Below, in pieces: positions 48,762 through 57,782 of a stretch of DNA of 64,000 bases. The notes beneath the pieces are model-generated. The model saw nothing but the letters and a program-made list of their open reading frames with translations. It had not been told where the DNA came from and did not search any database. A program made the position numbers and the translations under genes. How positions within the stretch are numbered: the stretch's first letter is position 1; every line of letters begins with the position of its first letter. The DNA lies in NCBI RefSeq assembly GCF_900113055.1, contig NZ_FONZ01000001.1, forward strand, positions 372,001-436,000, read 5' to 3'. This stretch comes from Flavimobilis marinus (GTDB taxonomy: Bacteria; Actinomycetota; Actinomycetes; Actinomycetales; Cellulomonadaceae).

Positions 48762-49801
48762 GTCTTCTCCGGGGTGGCGTTCTCCGGGGCGGCGAGCCAC
48801 GCGTCGACCTCGGCGAGCACGCGCGCGCGGGTGGACTCGCTGGCGCGACTGGCGCGGACGGAGCCGCGCGCCAGCTCGGCGAGCTCGGTGTCGGAGAAGC
48901 CGAGCACCTCGCGGGCGGTGCGGTACTGGTCCACGAGCCGGCTGCCGAACAGCAGGGGGTCGTCCGCGCTGAGCGCGACCGTCGCGCCCGCGTCGACCAG
49001 GGTCCGGAGGGGGACCTCGTGCTCGTCGCTGTAGACGCCCAGGCTGACGTTGGACCCGGGGCACACCTCGAACGCGGTCCCGCGGTCCACGAGCTGCCCG
49101 AGCAGGCGAGGGTCCTCGCTGGCGCGCACCCCGTGGCCGAGCCGGTCGGGGTGCAGGTGCGCGACGACGTCGTGCACGTGCGTGGGACCGAGGAGCTCGC
49201 CGCCGTGCGGCACGGCGGCGAGGCCGGCGCGGCGGGCGATCGCGAAGGCGGGAGCAAACTCAACCGTGTCCCCGCGCCGCTCGTCGTTGCTGAGCCCGAA
49301 CCCGACGACCTCTCCGGGGCCCTCGCCGGCGTAGCGCGCCGCGAGCCGCGCCAGCGTGCGCGCCTCGAACGGGTGGCGCATGCGCGAGGAGGCGACGACG
49401 ACGGCGACCTCGACACCGGTGCGCGCCGACGCCGCGCGTGCCTCGTCGAGGACGATCTCCAGGGCGGGCGTGATGCCGCCGACGAAGGGCGCGTAGGACG
49501 TGGGGTCGACCTGGATCTCCAGGCGGCGCGACCCCTCGGCCGCGTCGTCGAGCGCGGCCTCGGCGACGATGCGTCGCATGTCCGCCTCGGAGCGCACGCA
49601 CGCGCGTGCGGCGTCGTACAGCCGCTGGAACCGGAACCAACCGCGTGCGGTGGCCGGGAGGCGCAGCGGGTCGTGGTCCTGGAGCGCGCCGGGCAGCCGC
49701 GCCCCGACGGACCGGGCGAGCTCCTCAAGCGTCTGGGGGCGCAGGGAGCCCGTGAAGTGCAGGTGGAGGTGCGCCTTGGGCAGCGTGCTCAGATCCCGCA
49801 T
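48758..49801 (-). CDS. add: adenosine deaminase
   Basis: A 347-residue amidohydrolase that converts adenosine to inosine for purine salvage. Metal and substrate motifs: AHLHLHFTGSLRP at the N-terminus, PHGGELLGPTHV, LGHGVRASED, CPGSNVSLGVY and SADDPLLFGS (catalytic Asp). It is the first gene of an operon with the two-component pair, which suggests, without proof, that the sensor responds to nucleoside-linked conditions. Confidence 0.9.
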   Translation of the reverse strand: MRDLSTLPKAHLHLHFTGSLRPQTLEELARSVGARLPGALQDHDPLRLPATARGWFRFQRLYDAARACVRSEADMRRIVAEAALDDAAEGSRRLEIQVDPTSYAPFVGGITPALEIVLDEARAASARTGVEVAVVVASSRMRHPFEARTLARLAARYAGEGPGEVVGFGLSNDERRGDTVEFAPAFAIARRAGLAAVPHGGELLGPTHVHDVVAHLHPDRLGHGVRASEDPRLLGQLVDRGTAFEVCPGSNVSLGVYSDEHEVPLRTLVDAGATVALSADDPLLFGSRLVDQYRTAREVLGFSDTELAELARGSVRASRASESTRARVLAEVDAWLAAPENATPEKT

Positions 49802-49882
49802 CGGGCCAGTCTGCCTCAGCGGGCCGCCCAGGACATCCCGCCGCGCGCGGGCCCGTCGGTGCGGGCCAGGCGGGTACGGCCG

Positions 49883-49912
49883 TTAGGACTTCCCTGGGCG
49901 ATTGGGTACAGT
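49883..49912 (+). promoter_or_regulatory. promoter upstream of tRNA-Trp-secE-nusG
   Basis: TTAGGA (49883-49888) and TACAGT (49907-49912) are 18 bases apart in the divergent gap after add. Transcription from ~49919 would give a short leader to the tRNA gene at 50010 and could run on through secE and nusG. Promoter call is by motif only. Confidence 0.5.
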
Positions 49913-50009
49913 GTCCTGTCGGTGCTTGATGTCCGCCCGGATCACCCGGTGGTCGAGCCTGCCCTTGCGAGGACTCGCGAGGACGGGTGGTGGCGGTCGC
50001 AGTTGCCGA

Positions 50010-50082
50010 AGGGTAGTGGCGCAATTGGTAGCGCAGCGGTCTCCAAAACCGCAGGTTGCAGGTTCGAGTCCTGTCTACCCTG
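50010..50082 (+). tRNA. tRNA-Trp (anticodon CCA)
   Basis: The acceptor stem is AGGGTAG/CTACCCT; the anticodon stem GCGGT/ACCGC encloses CTCCAAA with anticodon CCA; the T-arm is GCAGG-TTCGAGT-CCTGT. CCA is not encoded. It stands directly before secE, as in most actinobacteria. Confidence 0.96.
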
Positions 50083-50191
50083 CGCAGCACGTCCCGGTCG
50101 GTCCAGGCCGGGGTGGTGTCGCAGGACAATCCGGTTGGTCCAGGCGAGTGGTGGCAAAGACACACCGCCGAGCAGACATAGGGACGTGGAC

Positions 50192-50464
50192 GTGAGCGAA
50201 TCCGCCTCAGAGGCGACGAACGCTGGTGCCGTGCGCCCTGAGGCGGGCAAGGTCGGGCCTGACGGCAAGAAGCGTTCCTTCTTCGCTCGGGTCGTGCTCT
50301 TCGTCCGTCAGGTGATCGCCGAGCTCAAGAAGGTCGTTACCCCGACGCGCTCGGAGCTCATGACGTACACGCTCGTCGTCATCGCGTTCGTGGCCGTGGT
50401 CATGGTGTTCATCACCATCGTCGACTTCGGGATCGGCAAGGTCGTCCTGTGGATGTTCGGCTGA
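50192..50464 (+). CDS. secE: preprotein translocase subunit SecE
   Basis: A 90-residue single-helix subunit of the SecYEG channel. A hydrophilic N-terminal part ends in the amphipathic conserved FVRQVIAELKKVVTPTRSEL; then comes the membrane helix TYTLVVIAFVAVVMVFITIV. GTG 50192 is preferred to 50186 because GGGA lies 7 bases upstream. It precedes nusG. Confidence 0.95.
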   Translation: MSESASEATNAGAVRPEAGKVGPDGKKRSFFARVVLFVRQVIAELKKVVTPTRSELMTYTLVVIAFVAVVMVFITIVDFGIGKVVLWMFG

Positions 50465-50526
50465 CCTGAGTCGCCGCCCGCCCCGCACCGCAGCCCCCGC
50501 CACCGCAGCAGAAAGCAGGTCCGCAC

Positions 50527-51264
50527 GTGTCCCAGGAATCGCTGGAGCCGACGGAAGAGATCGCCGAGGCCGACGTCCAGGCCGCCGAGAGCGCCGACGC
50601 TGAGACCGCGGTGCCCGTCGAGGGCGCCGACGCCGACCTGTCGGCCGAGACCCCGGACGGGTACGACGACGTCGACCCGGTCGAGGCCTTCCGCAAGGAG
50701 CTGCGCTCGCAGCCCGGTGACTGGTACGTCATCCACTCTTACGCGGGCTACGAGAACCGCGTGAAGGCGAACCTCGAGAACCGCACCCAGAGCCTCAACA
50801 TGGAGGACTACATCTTCCAGGTCGAGGTGCCCATGGAGGAGGTGACCGAGATCAAGAACACGCAGAAGAAGATCGTCCGACGCGTGCGCATCCCCGGTTA
50901 CGTCCTGGTGCGCATGGACCTCACGGACGAGTCCTGGGGCGCCGTGCGGCACACTCCGGGCGTCACGGGCTTCGTGGGCCACACCCACCAGCCCGTCCCG
51001 CTGACGTTCGACGAGGTCTACTCCATGCTCGCCCCGTCGATGGCTCCCAAGCCCGAGGCCGCCAAGTCGGCCTCGCCCAGCCGCGAGCTCCTCGTGGACT
51101 TCGAGGTCGGCGAGTCGGTCACGGTCACGGACGGCCCGTTCGAGACCCTGCCTGCCACCATCTCCGAGATCAACGTCGAGTCGCAGAAGCTCAAGGTCCT
51201 GGTCTCCATCTTCGGCCGGGAGACCCCGGTCGAGCTCGCGTTCAACCAGGTCGCCAAGATCTGA
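50527..51264 (+). CDS. nusG: transcription termination/antitermination protein NusG
   Basis: A 245-residue factor with a ~55-residue acidic N-terminal extension characteristic of actinobacteria. The NGN domain has [20 protein letters not shown] and [15 protein letters not shown]; the KOW domain has [21 protein letters not shown]. It couples RNA polymerase to the ribosome or Rho. Start is GTG. Confidence 0.97.
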   Translation: MSQESLEPTEEIAEADVQAAESADAETAVPVEGADADLSAETPDGYDDVDPVEAFRKELRSQPGDWYVIHSYAGYENRVKANLENRTQSLNMEDYIFQVEVPMEEVTEIKNTQKKIVRRVRIPGYVLVRMDLTDESWGAVRHTPGVTGFVGHTHQPVPLTFDEVYSMLAPSMAPKPEAAKSASPSRELLVDFEVGESVTVTDGPFETLPATISEINVESQKLKVLVSIFGRETPVELAFNQVAKI

Positions 51265-51336
51265 CCCTGCGCACGAGCGCTGCAACCGGGTCATCGCCCA
51301 CGGCGTCGGCCCACTCAACAAGAAGGAAGTACCCGC

Positions 51337-51768
51337 ATGCCCCCGAAGAAGAAGGTCTCTGGCCTCATCAAGCTCCAGATCAACGCTGGCGCGGCCAACC
51401 CCGCGCCGCCGATCGGCCCCGCGCTCGGTCAGCACGGCGTGAACATCATGGAGTTCTGCAAGGCGTACAACGCGGCCACCGAGTCGCAGCGCGGCAACGT
51501 GATCCCCGTCGAGATCACCGTCTACGAGGACCGCTCGTTCACGTTCATCCTCAAGACGCCGCCGGCCGCCGAGCTGATCAAGAAGGCCGCTGGGGTCGAC
51601 AAGGGCTCCGCGACGCCGCACACGGTCAAGGTCGCCAAGATCACCGCCGACCAGGTCCGTGAGATCGCCCAGACCAAGATGGACGACCTCAACGCCAACG
51701 ACATCGAGGCTGCCGCCAAGATCGTCGCCGGCACCGCCCGCTCCATGGGCATCACCGTCGAGGGCTGA
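51337..51768 (+). CDS. rplK: 50S ribosomal protein L11
   Basis: A 143-residue protein with the canonical N-terminal [20 protein letters not shown] and [16 protein letters not shown], and the C-terminal RNA-binding domain ([20 protein letters not shown]). It forms the GTPase-associated centre with 23S rRNA. AAGAAGGAAG precedes the ATG. Confidence 0.98.
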   Translation: MPPKKKVSGLIKLQINAGAANPAPPIGPALGQHGVNIMEFCKAYNAATESQRGNVIPVEITVYEDRSFTFILKTPPAAELIKKAAGVDKGSATPHTVKVAKITADQVREIAQTKMDDLNANDIEAAAKIVAGTARSMGITVEG

Positions 51769-51860
51769 CGCCCTCCGGCCCGTCCGGGCCAATCCGTACC
51801 ACGAGTGGCAGGGTCCGCGCGGACCCACCGACCACGACTGCTCGATCGAAGGAGAAGCAG

Positions 51861-52577
51861 ATGGCAACGCGCAGCAAGGCGTACCGTAACGCCGCAGAGA
51901 AGATCGACCGCGAGAACCTGTACCACCCCCTCGAGGCCGTGCGCCTCGCCAAGGAGACCGCTGTCGCCAAGTTCGACTCGACCGTCGAGGTCGCGTTCCG
52001 GCTCGGCGTCGACCCGCGCAAGGCGGACCAGATGGTCCGTGGCACGGTCAACCTCCCGCACGGCACCGGCAAGACCGCCCGCGTCATCGTGTTCGCGAAC
52101 GGTGAGAAGGCCGACGCGGCCCGTGCCGCCGGCGCGGACGAGGTCGGCGGTGACGACCTCATCGAGAAGGTCGCCGCTGGCTACACGGACTTCGACGCCG
52201 CGGTCGCGACGCCGGACCTCATGGGCAAGGTCGGTCGACTCGGCAAGGTCCTCGGTCCGCGTGGGCTGATGCCGAACCCGAAGACGGGCACCGTGACCAT
52301 GGACGTCGCGAAGGCCGTCGAGGACATCAAGGGCGGAAAGATCGAGTTCCGCGTCGACAAGCACGCGAACCTGCACTTCATCATCGGCAAGGTGTCCTTC
52401 TCGGAGACCCAGCTGGTGGAGAACTACGCCGCAGCGATTGACGAGGTCCTGCGTCTGAAGCCGTCCTCCTCCAAGGGGCGCTACATCACCAAGGCGACCA
52501 TGTCGACGACGAACGGCCCGGGCATCCCGCTCGACCAGAGCAAGACCACCAAGCTGCTCGAGTCCGACGAGGCCTGA
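51861..52577 (+). CDS. rplA: 50S ribosomal protein L1
   Basis: A 238-residue L1-stalk protein: [39 protein letters not shown] and [20 protein letters not shown] are all conserved. It is co-transcribed with rplK; a strong GC hairpin follows the stop. In many bacteria L1 represses its own operon by binding mRNA. Confidence 0.98.
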   Translation: MATRSKAYRNAAEKIDRENLYHPLEAVRLAKETAVAKFDSTVEVAFRLGVDPRKADQMVRGTVNLPHGTGKTARVIVFANGEKADAARAAGADEVGGDDLIEKVAAGYTDFDAAVATPDLMGKVGRLGKVLGPRGLMPNPKTGTVTMDVAKAVEDIKGGKIEFRVDKHANLHFIIGKVSFSETQLVENYAAAIDEVLRLKPSSSKGRYITKATMSTTNGPGIPLDQSKTTKLLESDEA

Positions 52578-52615
52578 GCCAGCCGGGTCTTTACGCCCCG
52601 AAGATGCGTCATGGA

Positions 52616-52644
52616 GACGGTCGTCCCCCACGGGGGCGGCCGTC
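52616..52644 (+). terminator. terminator hairpin after rplA
   Basis: GACGGTCGTCCCC pairs with GGGGCGGCCGTC (13 bp including two G-U pairs) around a three-base loop and is followed by TTC. It ends the secE-nusG-rplK-rplA unit. Confidence 0.65.
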
Positions 52645-52903
52645 TTCGGCGTCCGGGTGGGCAACGCCACATCAGGTGCGGCCGAGGTCCCGGCCTGGCA
52701 CCCGTAGGCGCCGGTAGAGTGGAACCGCGACCTGGTGCCCCGAGCCCCGTGATCGCGCACCGGCCCCAGGTCCGGATGCGCCCCGGTGAGCAGGCACCGC
52801 CATCGCTCCCGCCCACCGGCTCCACACGACGGCTCAGCGCCGTCCTCTCGACGTGCCCGGTGCGCCCGGTCCTCGGCGCGGGAGCCGTAGAGAGAGAAGC
52901 ACT
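52645..52903. other. intergenic region before the lipoprotein gene
   Basis: About 260 bases between the rplA terminator and the lipoprotein start. A TAGAGT -10-like box is at 52715-52720 but no matching -35 box is seen at normal spacing. No protein-coding frame with convincing codon use and no RNA gene are recognised. Confidence 0.4.
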
Positions 52904-53671
52904 GTGAACAAGACTCACGCGACTGCGCTCGGAGCGCTCGTGCTCATCGCCACGGCCGTGTCAGGCTGCGCCAGCGAGGAGATTCCCGCACCAGCTGCGC
53001 CGACGGCCGCGCCGACCACGACAGAGCCCACGCACGAGACCGCGTTCGAGGACTTCCTGATCCTCGGCGACGCGCCGGAGTCCGGCTCCGCGCGCGCCCT
53101 GTGGGCGGGCAAGCTCGACTCGCTCGCCTACTACGTGCGCCCCTCGGAGGAGTTCAAGGACACGTTCTCGGGCGAGGACATGTTCGCGTTCAACCAGCTC
53201 GCGGGACAGTACTTCGTCGAGCAGGTCGTGGACTCCGAGGTGATCGACGTCAAGGACACCGACGCGATCCAGGAGCACGCCACGGGGCTCAGCGACCTGC
53301 TCACGGCCGAGCTGGCCGCCGAGCTCGCCGCAGCAGAGCCGACGTGGGACGACGTGCTGTTCCCGAGCGCCCTCGGGGCGCACGGGATGACGGCGGACCC
53401 TGACCGCGAGACGGTGTCGGGCACCCGGTTCGCTTCGGTGGACCTCACGCTCGCCGAGCTGGACGTCACCGAGGACGGCGAGCGTCCAGTCCTCGTCTAC
53501 CAGGCCGACACCGTCCGTCCGGTCCTCGACGCGTCCGGAACGCCGCTCGACGAGCACCGCACGACCCGCGGCACCTTCGAGGTCGACGACGTCGACGGCC
53601 AGTGGCGCATCAGCAGCATCGACACCGAGCTCACGGTCGCCACGACGGAGCCCGGCGAGCCGTTGAGCTGA
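52904..53671 (+). CDS. exported lipoprotein of unknown function
   Basis: A 255-residue protein starting at a GTG (VNKTHATALGALVLIATAV). The signal peptide ends in a lipobox, VSGC, followed by a Pro/Ala/Thr linker, so it should be anchored to the outside of the membrane. The rest is acidic and mixed alpha/beta (EDMFAFNQLAGQYFVEQVVD, RTTRGTFEVDDVDGQWRISS); the end resembles small membrane-proximal domains of the NTF2-like fold, but this is uncertain. A perfect 15-bp terminator follows. Confidence 0.7.
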   Translation: MNKTHATALGALVLIATAVSGCASEEIPAPAAPTAAPTTTEPTHETAFEDFLILGDAPESGSARALWAGKLDSLAYYVRPSEEFKDTFSGEDMFAFNQLAGQYFVEQVVDSEVIDVKDTDAIQEHATGLSDLLTAELAAELAAAEPTWDDVLFPSALGAHGMTADPDRETVSGTRFASVDLTLAELDVTEDGERPVLVYQADTVRPVLDASGTPLDEHRTTRGTFEVDDVDGQWRISSIDTELTVATTEPGEPLS

Positions 53672-53683
53672 GCCAGCCCGCAC

Positions 53684-53718
53684 GCACGAGCCCCGGTCTG
53701 ACGGACCGGGGCTCGTGC
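53684..53718 (+). terminator. strong terminator hairpin after the lipoprotein gene
   Basis: GCACGAGCCCCGGTC (53684-53698) and its exact complement (53704-53718) form a 15-bp stem with a 5-base loop. No T-run follows. Confidence 0.75.
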
Positions 53719-53733
53719 GCGTCGGAGGGCGAT

Positions 53734-53763
53734 TTGGCCGTCCGTGCCTGCGTGCCCTACAGT
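53734..53763 (+). promoter_or_regulatory. promoter of the rplJ-rplL operon
   Basis: TTGGCC (53734-53739) and TACAGT (53758-53763) are 18 bases apart, immediately after the upstream terminator and ~217 bases before rplJ. The -10 box is identical to that of the secE promoter (TACAGT). Confidence 0.55.
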
Positions 53764-53769
53764 TGCGGA

Positions 53770-53979
53770 GTTACCAAAGACCGCTGGTCGTCGCGCGCTG
53801 CCCTGACGGGTGGCAACCGACCGAAGCTCCGTTCAGGCGGGGTCCAGCGCAGGTGAGAGATCATGACGGCCTCCGGGTCGACCACGAGCCTCGCGCCTGC
53901 GCGAGGCTCTTTTTCTTTGCGGAGGGACGGCCCGCCCCCCGGGGTGGACGACGGCGGGACCACCATCGGAAGGATTGCC
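53770..53979 (+). ncRNA. ribosomal protein L10 leader with attenuator-like terminator
   Basis: The ~210-base 5' leader of rplJ. It has ACCAAAGACCGCTGGTC and GGGTGGCAACCGACC stretches of the kind found in L10 leaders, where the L10(L12)4 complex binds. At 53886-53918 lies a perfect intrinsic terminator: GAGCCTCGCGC/GCGCGAGGCTC followed by TTTTTCTTT. Such a terminator inside the leader, upstream of rplJ, implies transcription attenuation, with an alternative structure that lets polymerase through. L10 binding and the switch are inferred. Confidence 0.7.
53886..53918 (+). terminator. intrinsic terminator (attenuator) inside the rplJ leader
   Basis: An 11-bp perfect stem, GAGCCTCGCGC/GCGCGAGGCTC, with a minimal loop is followed by a nine-base T-rich tract. 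It is the only textbook Rho-independent terminator with a T-run seen in the window and stands about 60 bases before the rplJ start. Confidence 0.75.
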
Positions 53980-54510
53980 ATGGCGAGGCCGGACAAGGCA
54001 GCCGCAGTCGCAGAGCTCACGGACCTGTTCCGCGAGTCGAACGCTGCCGTGCTGACCGAGTACCGCGGGCTCACCGTCGCCCAGCTCAAGCAGCTGCGGC
54101 GGTCGCTCAGCGGCAACGCAACCTACGCCGTGGTGAAGAACACGCTGACCGCAATCGCGGCCAAGGAGGCCGGCGTCCAGCTCGACGACGCCGACCTCGC
54201 TGGACCGTCGGCAATCGCCTTCGTGACCGGGGACCCGGTCGAGGCTGCCAAGGGTCTGCGTGACTTCGCCAAGGCGAACCCCCAGCTGGTCATCAAGGCT
54301 GGTGTCCTCGACGGACGCCCGCTGACCGCTGAGGAGATCAACAAGCTCGCGGACCTGGAGTCGCGCGAGGTGCTGCTGGCGAAGGCTGCCGGCGCGTTCA
54401 AGGCGTCGCTCTTCGGTGCGGCGTACCTCTTCACGGCCCCCGCATCGAAGGCCGTGCGCACGATCGACGCCCTGCGCGAGAAGCAGGCTTCGCAGGAAAG
54501 CGCGGCCTGA
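53980..54510 (+). CDS. rplJ: 50S ribosomal protein L10
   Basis: A 176-residue stalk protein: [43 protein letters not shown] and the C-terminal alpha helix that docks L7/L12 dimers. It begins with ATG behind GGAAGGA, follows the leader described above and precedes rplL. Confidence 0.98.
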   Translation: MARPDKAAAVAELTDLFRESNAAVLTEYRGLTVAQLKQLRRSLSGNATYAVVKNTLTAIAAKEAGVQLDDADLAGPSAIAFVTGDPVEAAKGLRDFAKANPQLVIKAGVLDGRPLTAEEINKLADLESREVLLAKAAGAFKASLFGAAYLFTAPASKAVRTIDALREKQASQESAA

Positions 54511-54583
54511 GCCTCACCGCTCAGCACCACGCCACCACCCCACACTCTGCTTCACGCAGGACAACTAGGAAGGAACGCCGCTC

Positions 54584-54973
54584 ATGGCGAAGCTCAGCAC
54601 CGAAGAGCTCATCGAGGCTTTCAAGGAACTGACCCTCATCGAGCTCTCCGAGTTCGTGAAGGCATTTGAGGAGACCTTCGAGGTCACCGCTGCGGCTCCG
54701 GCCGCCGTTGCCGTCGCCGGCCCCGCCGGTGGCGCTGCCGCCGCTGAGGCCGAGGAGGAGAAGGACGAGTTCGACGTCGTCCTCGAGGCCGCTGGCGACA
54801 AGAAGATCCAGGTCATCAAGGAGGTGCGTGCCCTCACGAGCCTCGGCCTGAAGGAGGCCAAGGACCTCGTTGACGGCGCTCCCAAGAACGTCCTCGAGGG
54901 CGTCAACAAGGAGACCGCGGAGAAGGCCAAGGCGGCGCTCGAGGGCGCTGGCGCGACCATCACCCTCAAGTGA
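54584..54973 (+). CDS. rplL: 50S ribosomal protein L7/L12
   Basis: A 129-residue stalk protein with the N-terminal dimerisation helices, an Ala-rich flexible hinge (~35-60) and the conserved C-terminal domain [39 protein letters not shown]. It recruits translation factors. AGGAAGG precedes the ATG, and a 16-bp terminator follows. Confidence 0.98.
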   Translation: MAKLSTEELIEAFKELTLIELSEFVKAFEETFEVTAAAPAAVAVAGPAGGAAAAEAEEEKDEFDVVLEAAGDKKIQVIKEVRALTSLGLKEAKDLVDGAPKNVLEGVNKETAEKAKAALEGAGATITLK

Positions 54974-55001
54974 TCGCTGCCCCTCGGGGCGCTTGATCGC
55001 T

Positions 55002-55038
55002 GACGAAGCCCGTACCCCTGGTGGGTGCGGGCTTCGTC
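55002..55038 (+). terminator. terminator hairpin after rplL
   Basis: GACGAAGCCCG...ACCC pairs with GGGT...CGGGCTTCGTC (16 pairs with one T-G) around a five-base loop; no T-tract. It ends the rplJ-rplL operon. Confidence 0.7.
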
Positions 55039-55126
55039 GCGTCCGGGGAGGGTGCGGCCGACTGGCGCGACCCGGGGTAGCCTCGCCGCTGGAAAGCGAC
55101 CGGACGACGGTCGGACACGGAGACCC

Positions 55127-55499
55127 ATGGCAAGCAGTGGCGCACTGTCCTGGCGGGTGCAGTTCTCCTGGGGGCGCTCGGAGCGTGCTCCGAGCCCGCG
55201 ACGGAGCCCACGGTCGACGACCGTTGGTGCGGAGGGCGAGGTGGTCGACCAGCTCGAGGTCACGTTCGGAGAGATCGGGATGAAGTGCCGCCAGGTGCTC
55301 CCAAGGTGGAGCACGTGGCTATGAGCCGATCCCGGACGGCGAGACGCAGACGTTCGCAGCGCCCCTGGGCGATGGGAGCTCGGCGAGCGCGGAGAACCGC
55401 AACCAAGCACCCGTGAGCGTCCTCGACGACGTGGTCGCGTGGGAGGTCGGGATGCTCCAGCCGACCTTCACCGAGATCTCGAGGGACTACTCCTTCTGA
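55127..55499 (+). pseudogene. lipoprotein gene broken by frameshifts
   Basis: Three reading frames join into one plausible lipoprotein. One gives the signal peptide and lipobox (RTVLAGAVLLGALGACSEPA), a second gives VVDQLEVTFGEIGMKC, and a third gives YEPIPDGETQTFAAPLGDGS and ends DVVAWEVGMLQPTFTEISRD at a stop at 55497. The ATG at 55127 starts in the wrong frame for the signal peptide, and no start codon lies in the correct one. It is either a decayed gene or a stretch with indel sequencing errors. Coding density and amino-acid style otherwise match its neighbours. Confidence 0.6.
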
Positions 55500-55509
55500 C
55501 GCAGCGTCG

Positions 55510-56604
55510 CTAGATGCTGTCGAGGATCGTCGGGAGGGAGATCAGCGCGACGAACCCCAGCACGAAGATCGCGATCCACTTGAACACCAGCAGCGTGAAC
55601 TTCACGCGGTCGATCGGGTACTCACCCTCGACCTGACCTGTCCGACCGTCGACGAGCACCATCCATGTCTTGCCGCCCGCGATGTAGGTGAGCACCCACA
55701 GTGGTGCGAGCAGCAGCGCGAAACGGACGTCGGAGTAAGTCGTCGTGGTCGACTCGATCCTGGTCTCGTCGCCGCCGATGTCGTCGCGGACGTCGTTGCG
55801 GACGCGCTTCTTCTCGACCTTGCGTCGCACCTCGTCGAAGGCGGCCGCGGGATCGACGTCGTACCGCGTGGCGGTGTGACCTGCGAGGTACTCCGGCTGG
55901 AACGGCACCGTGGCCGTGAGGTCGAGCTTGCGCACGATCCGGCTCTGACCGATCCCGAGGTCCCGGCCCTCGACCACGTGGCTGGCGACGGGAGTGTCGA
56001 CGGAGCCGCTCACGTCGTGCCAGTCGGCGCGCAGCTCGACGCGCCCGTCGTCGAGCCGGACGGCCTTGCGGATGCCGCGCTGGCCCTCGTAGGCCGTGGT
56101 GGCCGTGGCAGAGAACGTCCACAGGGGCAGGTAGGTGCTGGTGAAGGACTCTGCGGCGTTGACGTTCTTGAGCTCGTCGACCCCGACGTCGCGGTCGTTG
56201 ACCCACGCGACGAACGCGTCCGCTGCTTGGCGACGGTCGATCAGGAAGGGCAGCACGCCTGACGGGGGCACGACGCCGTCGGGCTGGGTGACGGGCACGA
56301 GGTGCCCCCGGCAGAACTGGCAGATGCTGGCGAGTGCTGCGCTCTCCGTGGTGGCGTGGCAGCCCTCGCACGTCATGACCACCCCGCCGAGGCTCGAGAC
56401 CTGCCGGCCGTCGTTGTCGCGCTCCCACTCGTCGAACGGCTGCTCGACCAGAGCGGGACCGGTCCGCACCTCGATCGCGGTGGTGGTGCCGCAGCGGACA
56501 CAGGTGAGGTGGGTGGTGCCTGGTGCGAAGCGGACCTGCGACGCGCACGTCGGGCACGCGAGCTCGAGCGTGCTCGGGGGCTCGGGTGAGTTGGCCGCAG
56601 GCAT
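55510..56604 (-). CDS. double zinc-ribbon membrane protein, copy A
   Basis: A 364-residue protein. The N-terminus has two zinc ribbons: CPTCASQVRF with CVRCGTT, and CEGCHATTES with CQFCRGH. A soluble beta-rich middle part (TSTYLPLWTFSATATTAYEG) follows, and at the C-terminus two membrane helices (FALLLAPLWVLTYIAGG and FTLLVFKWIAIFVLGFVALI) flank a short loop (WMVLVDGRTGQVEGEYPI). The family is uncharacterised (often labelled TFIIB-type zinc ribbon). ATG 56604 was chosen over GTG 56607. It is nearly identical to copy C. Confidence 0.8.
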   Translation of the reverse strand: MPAANSPEPPSTLELACPTCASQVRFAPGTTHLTCVRCGTTTAIEVRTGPALVEQPFDEWERDNDGRQVSSLGGVVMTCEGCHATTESAALASICQFCRGHLVPVTQPDGVVPPSGVLPFLIDRRQAADAFVAWVNDRDVGVDELKNVNAAESFTSTYLPLWTFSATATTAYEGQRGIRKAVRLDDGRVELRADWHDVSGSVDTPVASHVVEGRDLGIGQSRIVRKLDLTATVPFQPEYLAGHTATRYDVDPAAAFDEVRRKVEKKRVRNDVRDDIGGDETRIESTTTTYSDVRFALLLAPLWVLTYIAGGKTWMVLVDGRTGQVEGEYPIDRVKFTLLVFKWIAIFVLGFVALISLPTILDSI

Positions 56605-56659
56605 CACAGTGGTCCTCTGATCGTCGATCGTACGGGCGGGCGGGCGGGCGGGACTGTGG

Positions 56660-57739
56660 CTAGGCGCGCATCTTCATGAAGAGGAGCGTGGCGATGATGA
56701 CGACGGCGAACATCGCTGCGACCGTGAGCACCATCTTGACGCGGTTGACGGGGAACTTTCCGTACACGGCGCCGGTTTGGCCGCTGATGACGATGGGCCA
56801 CCGCTTGCCGGCGAACATGAAGGTCATCATCCACACGGGCACCAGGACGAGCCGGAACGTGATCGCGGAGTACGCGGTCTGCAGGTGCTCGATCTTCTGC
56901 CGGTCTCCGCCGATCGCCCGCGTGACGTCTCCCCGGATCTGCCCGGCTACCCTGCCCTGGGCGCTCTCGACGGCATCGGTGGGATCGATGTCGTAGCGGG
57001 CGGTGGAGAACCCCGCCAGGTACTCGGGCTGGTAGGCCACGAGATCGTCCGTCTTGAGCGTGGAGAACGCGACGGTGAGGTCGAGGTCCTGCTCCTTGCC
57101 CGGCACGAACGTGTCGTCGAACCTGCGGGTGAGAGTGCCGGACTGGTCGGACCAGTTGGTGGTCGTCTCTGTCCCGCCGTTCGGCCGGCGCTCCTCGTGG
57201 TCGACACCGCGCTTGCCCGCCCACTGGGTCTCGGTGTCGGTGCTGACGCTCCAGTAGGGCAGGTACGTCCCCACGAGGGACTCCTCGGCGTTCACCTTCT
57301 TGAGCGCCTTGACCCCGAAGAACTGGTGGCCGACCCAGCGCCGGAACTTCTCCTTCGCGGCGGCGGCGGTGACCGCGAACGGGAGCACGGCGTCGGGCAT
57401 CACCATGCCGGGTGCGGCGGAGAGCGCGACGAGGTGCGACGCGCAGAACTGACACGTCGTTGCCACGGAGTCACTGTCGGTGAGAGCGCCGCAGCCCTCG
57501 CACTGCATGGTGACGGTGGCGGGCCTGGTCGCTGCGCCGGCAGCGTGCTCAGCCGCCCACGCGTTGTACGCCCGACCCGCGGCGATGTCGGCCTCCTCGA
57601 ACACCAGGTTGGTCCCGCAACTGCCGCACTGCAGCGATGTCGTGCCCGGCACGTAGGCGAGCTGGGCGCTGCACGTCGGGCAGCGCGTCATCAGGTGGTC
57701 GGCTGACGGGTCGGGGGAGGCTGCGTCGGGGAGGGTCAT
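56660..57739 (-). CDS. double zinc-ribbon membrane protein, copy B (diverged)
   Basis: A 359-residue relative of the two flanking genes with the same plan: CPTCSAQLAY and CGSCGTN, then CEGCGALTDS and CQFCASH; a middle domain (VGTYLPYWSVSTDTETQWAG); and C-terminal helices (FRLVLVPVWMMTFMFAGKRW and MVLTVAAMFAVVIIATLLFM). It differs much more from A and C than those differ from each other. AAGGAGG precedes the ATG. Its unknown role may be a separate subunit. Confidence 0.8.
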   Translation of the reverse strand: MTLPDAASPDPSADHLMTRCPTCSAQLAYVPGTTSLQCGSCGTNLVFEEADIAAGRAYNAWAAEHAAGAATRPATVTMQCEGCGALTDSDSVATTCQFCASHLVALSAAPGMVMPDAVLPFAVTAAAAKEKFRRWVGHQFFGVKALKKVNAEESLVGTYLPYWSVSTDTETQWAGKRGVDHEERRPNGGTETTTNWSDQSGTLTRRFDDTFVPGKEQDLDLTVAFSTLKTDDLVAYQPEYLAGFSTARYDIDPTDAVESAQGRVAGQIRGDVTRAIGGDRQKIEHLQTAYSAITFRLVLVPVWMMTFMFAGKRWPIVISGQTGAVYGKFPVNRVKMVLTVAAMFAVVIIATLLFMKMRA

Positions 57740-57782
57740 GGTCCAACCTCCTTCGGATGGCGGGCAGATCGGTGGAGCAACC

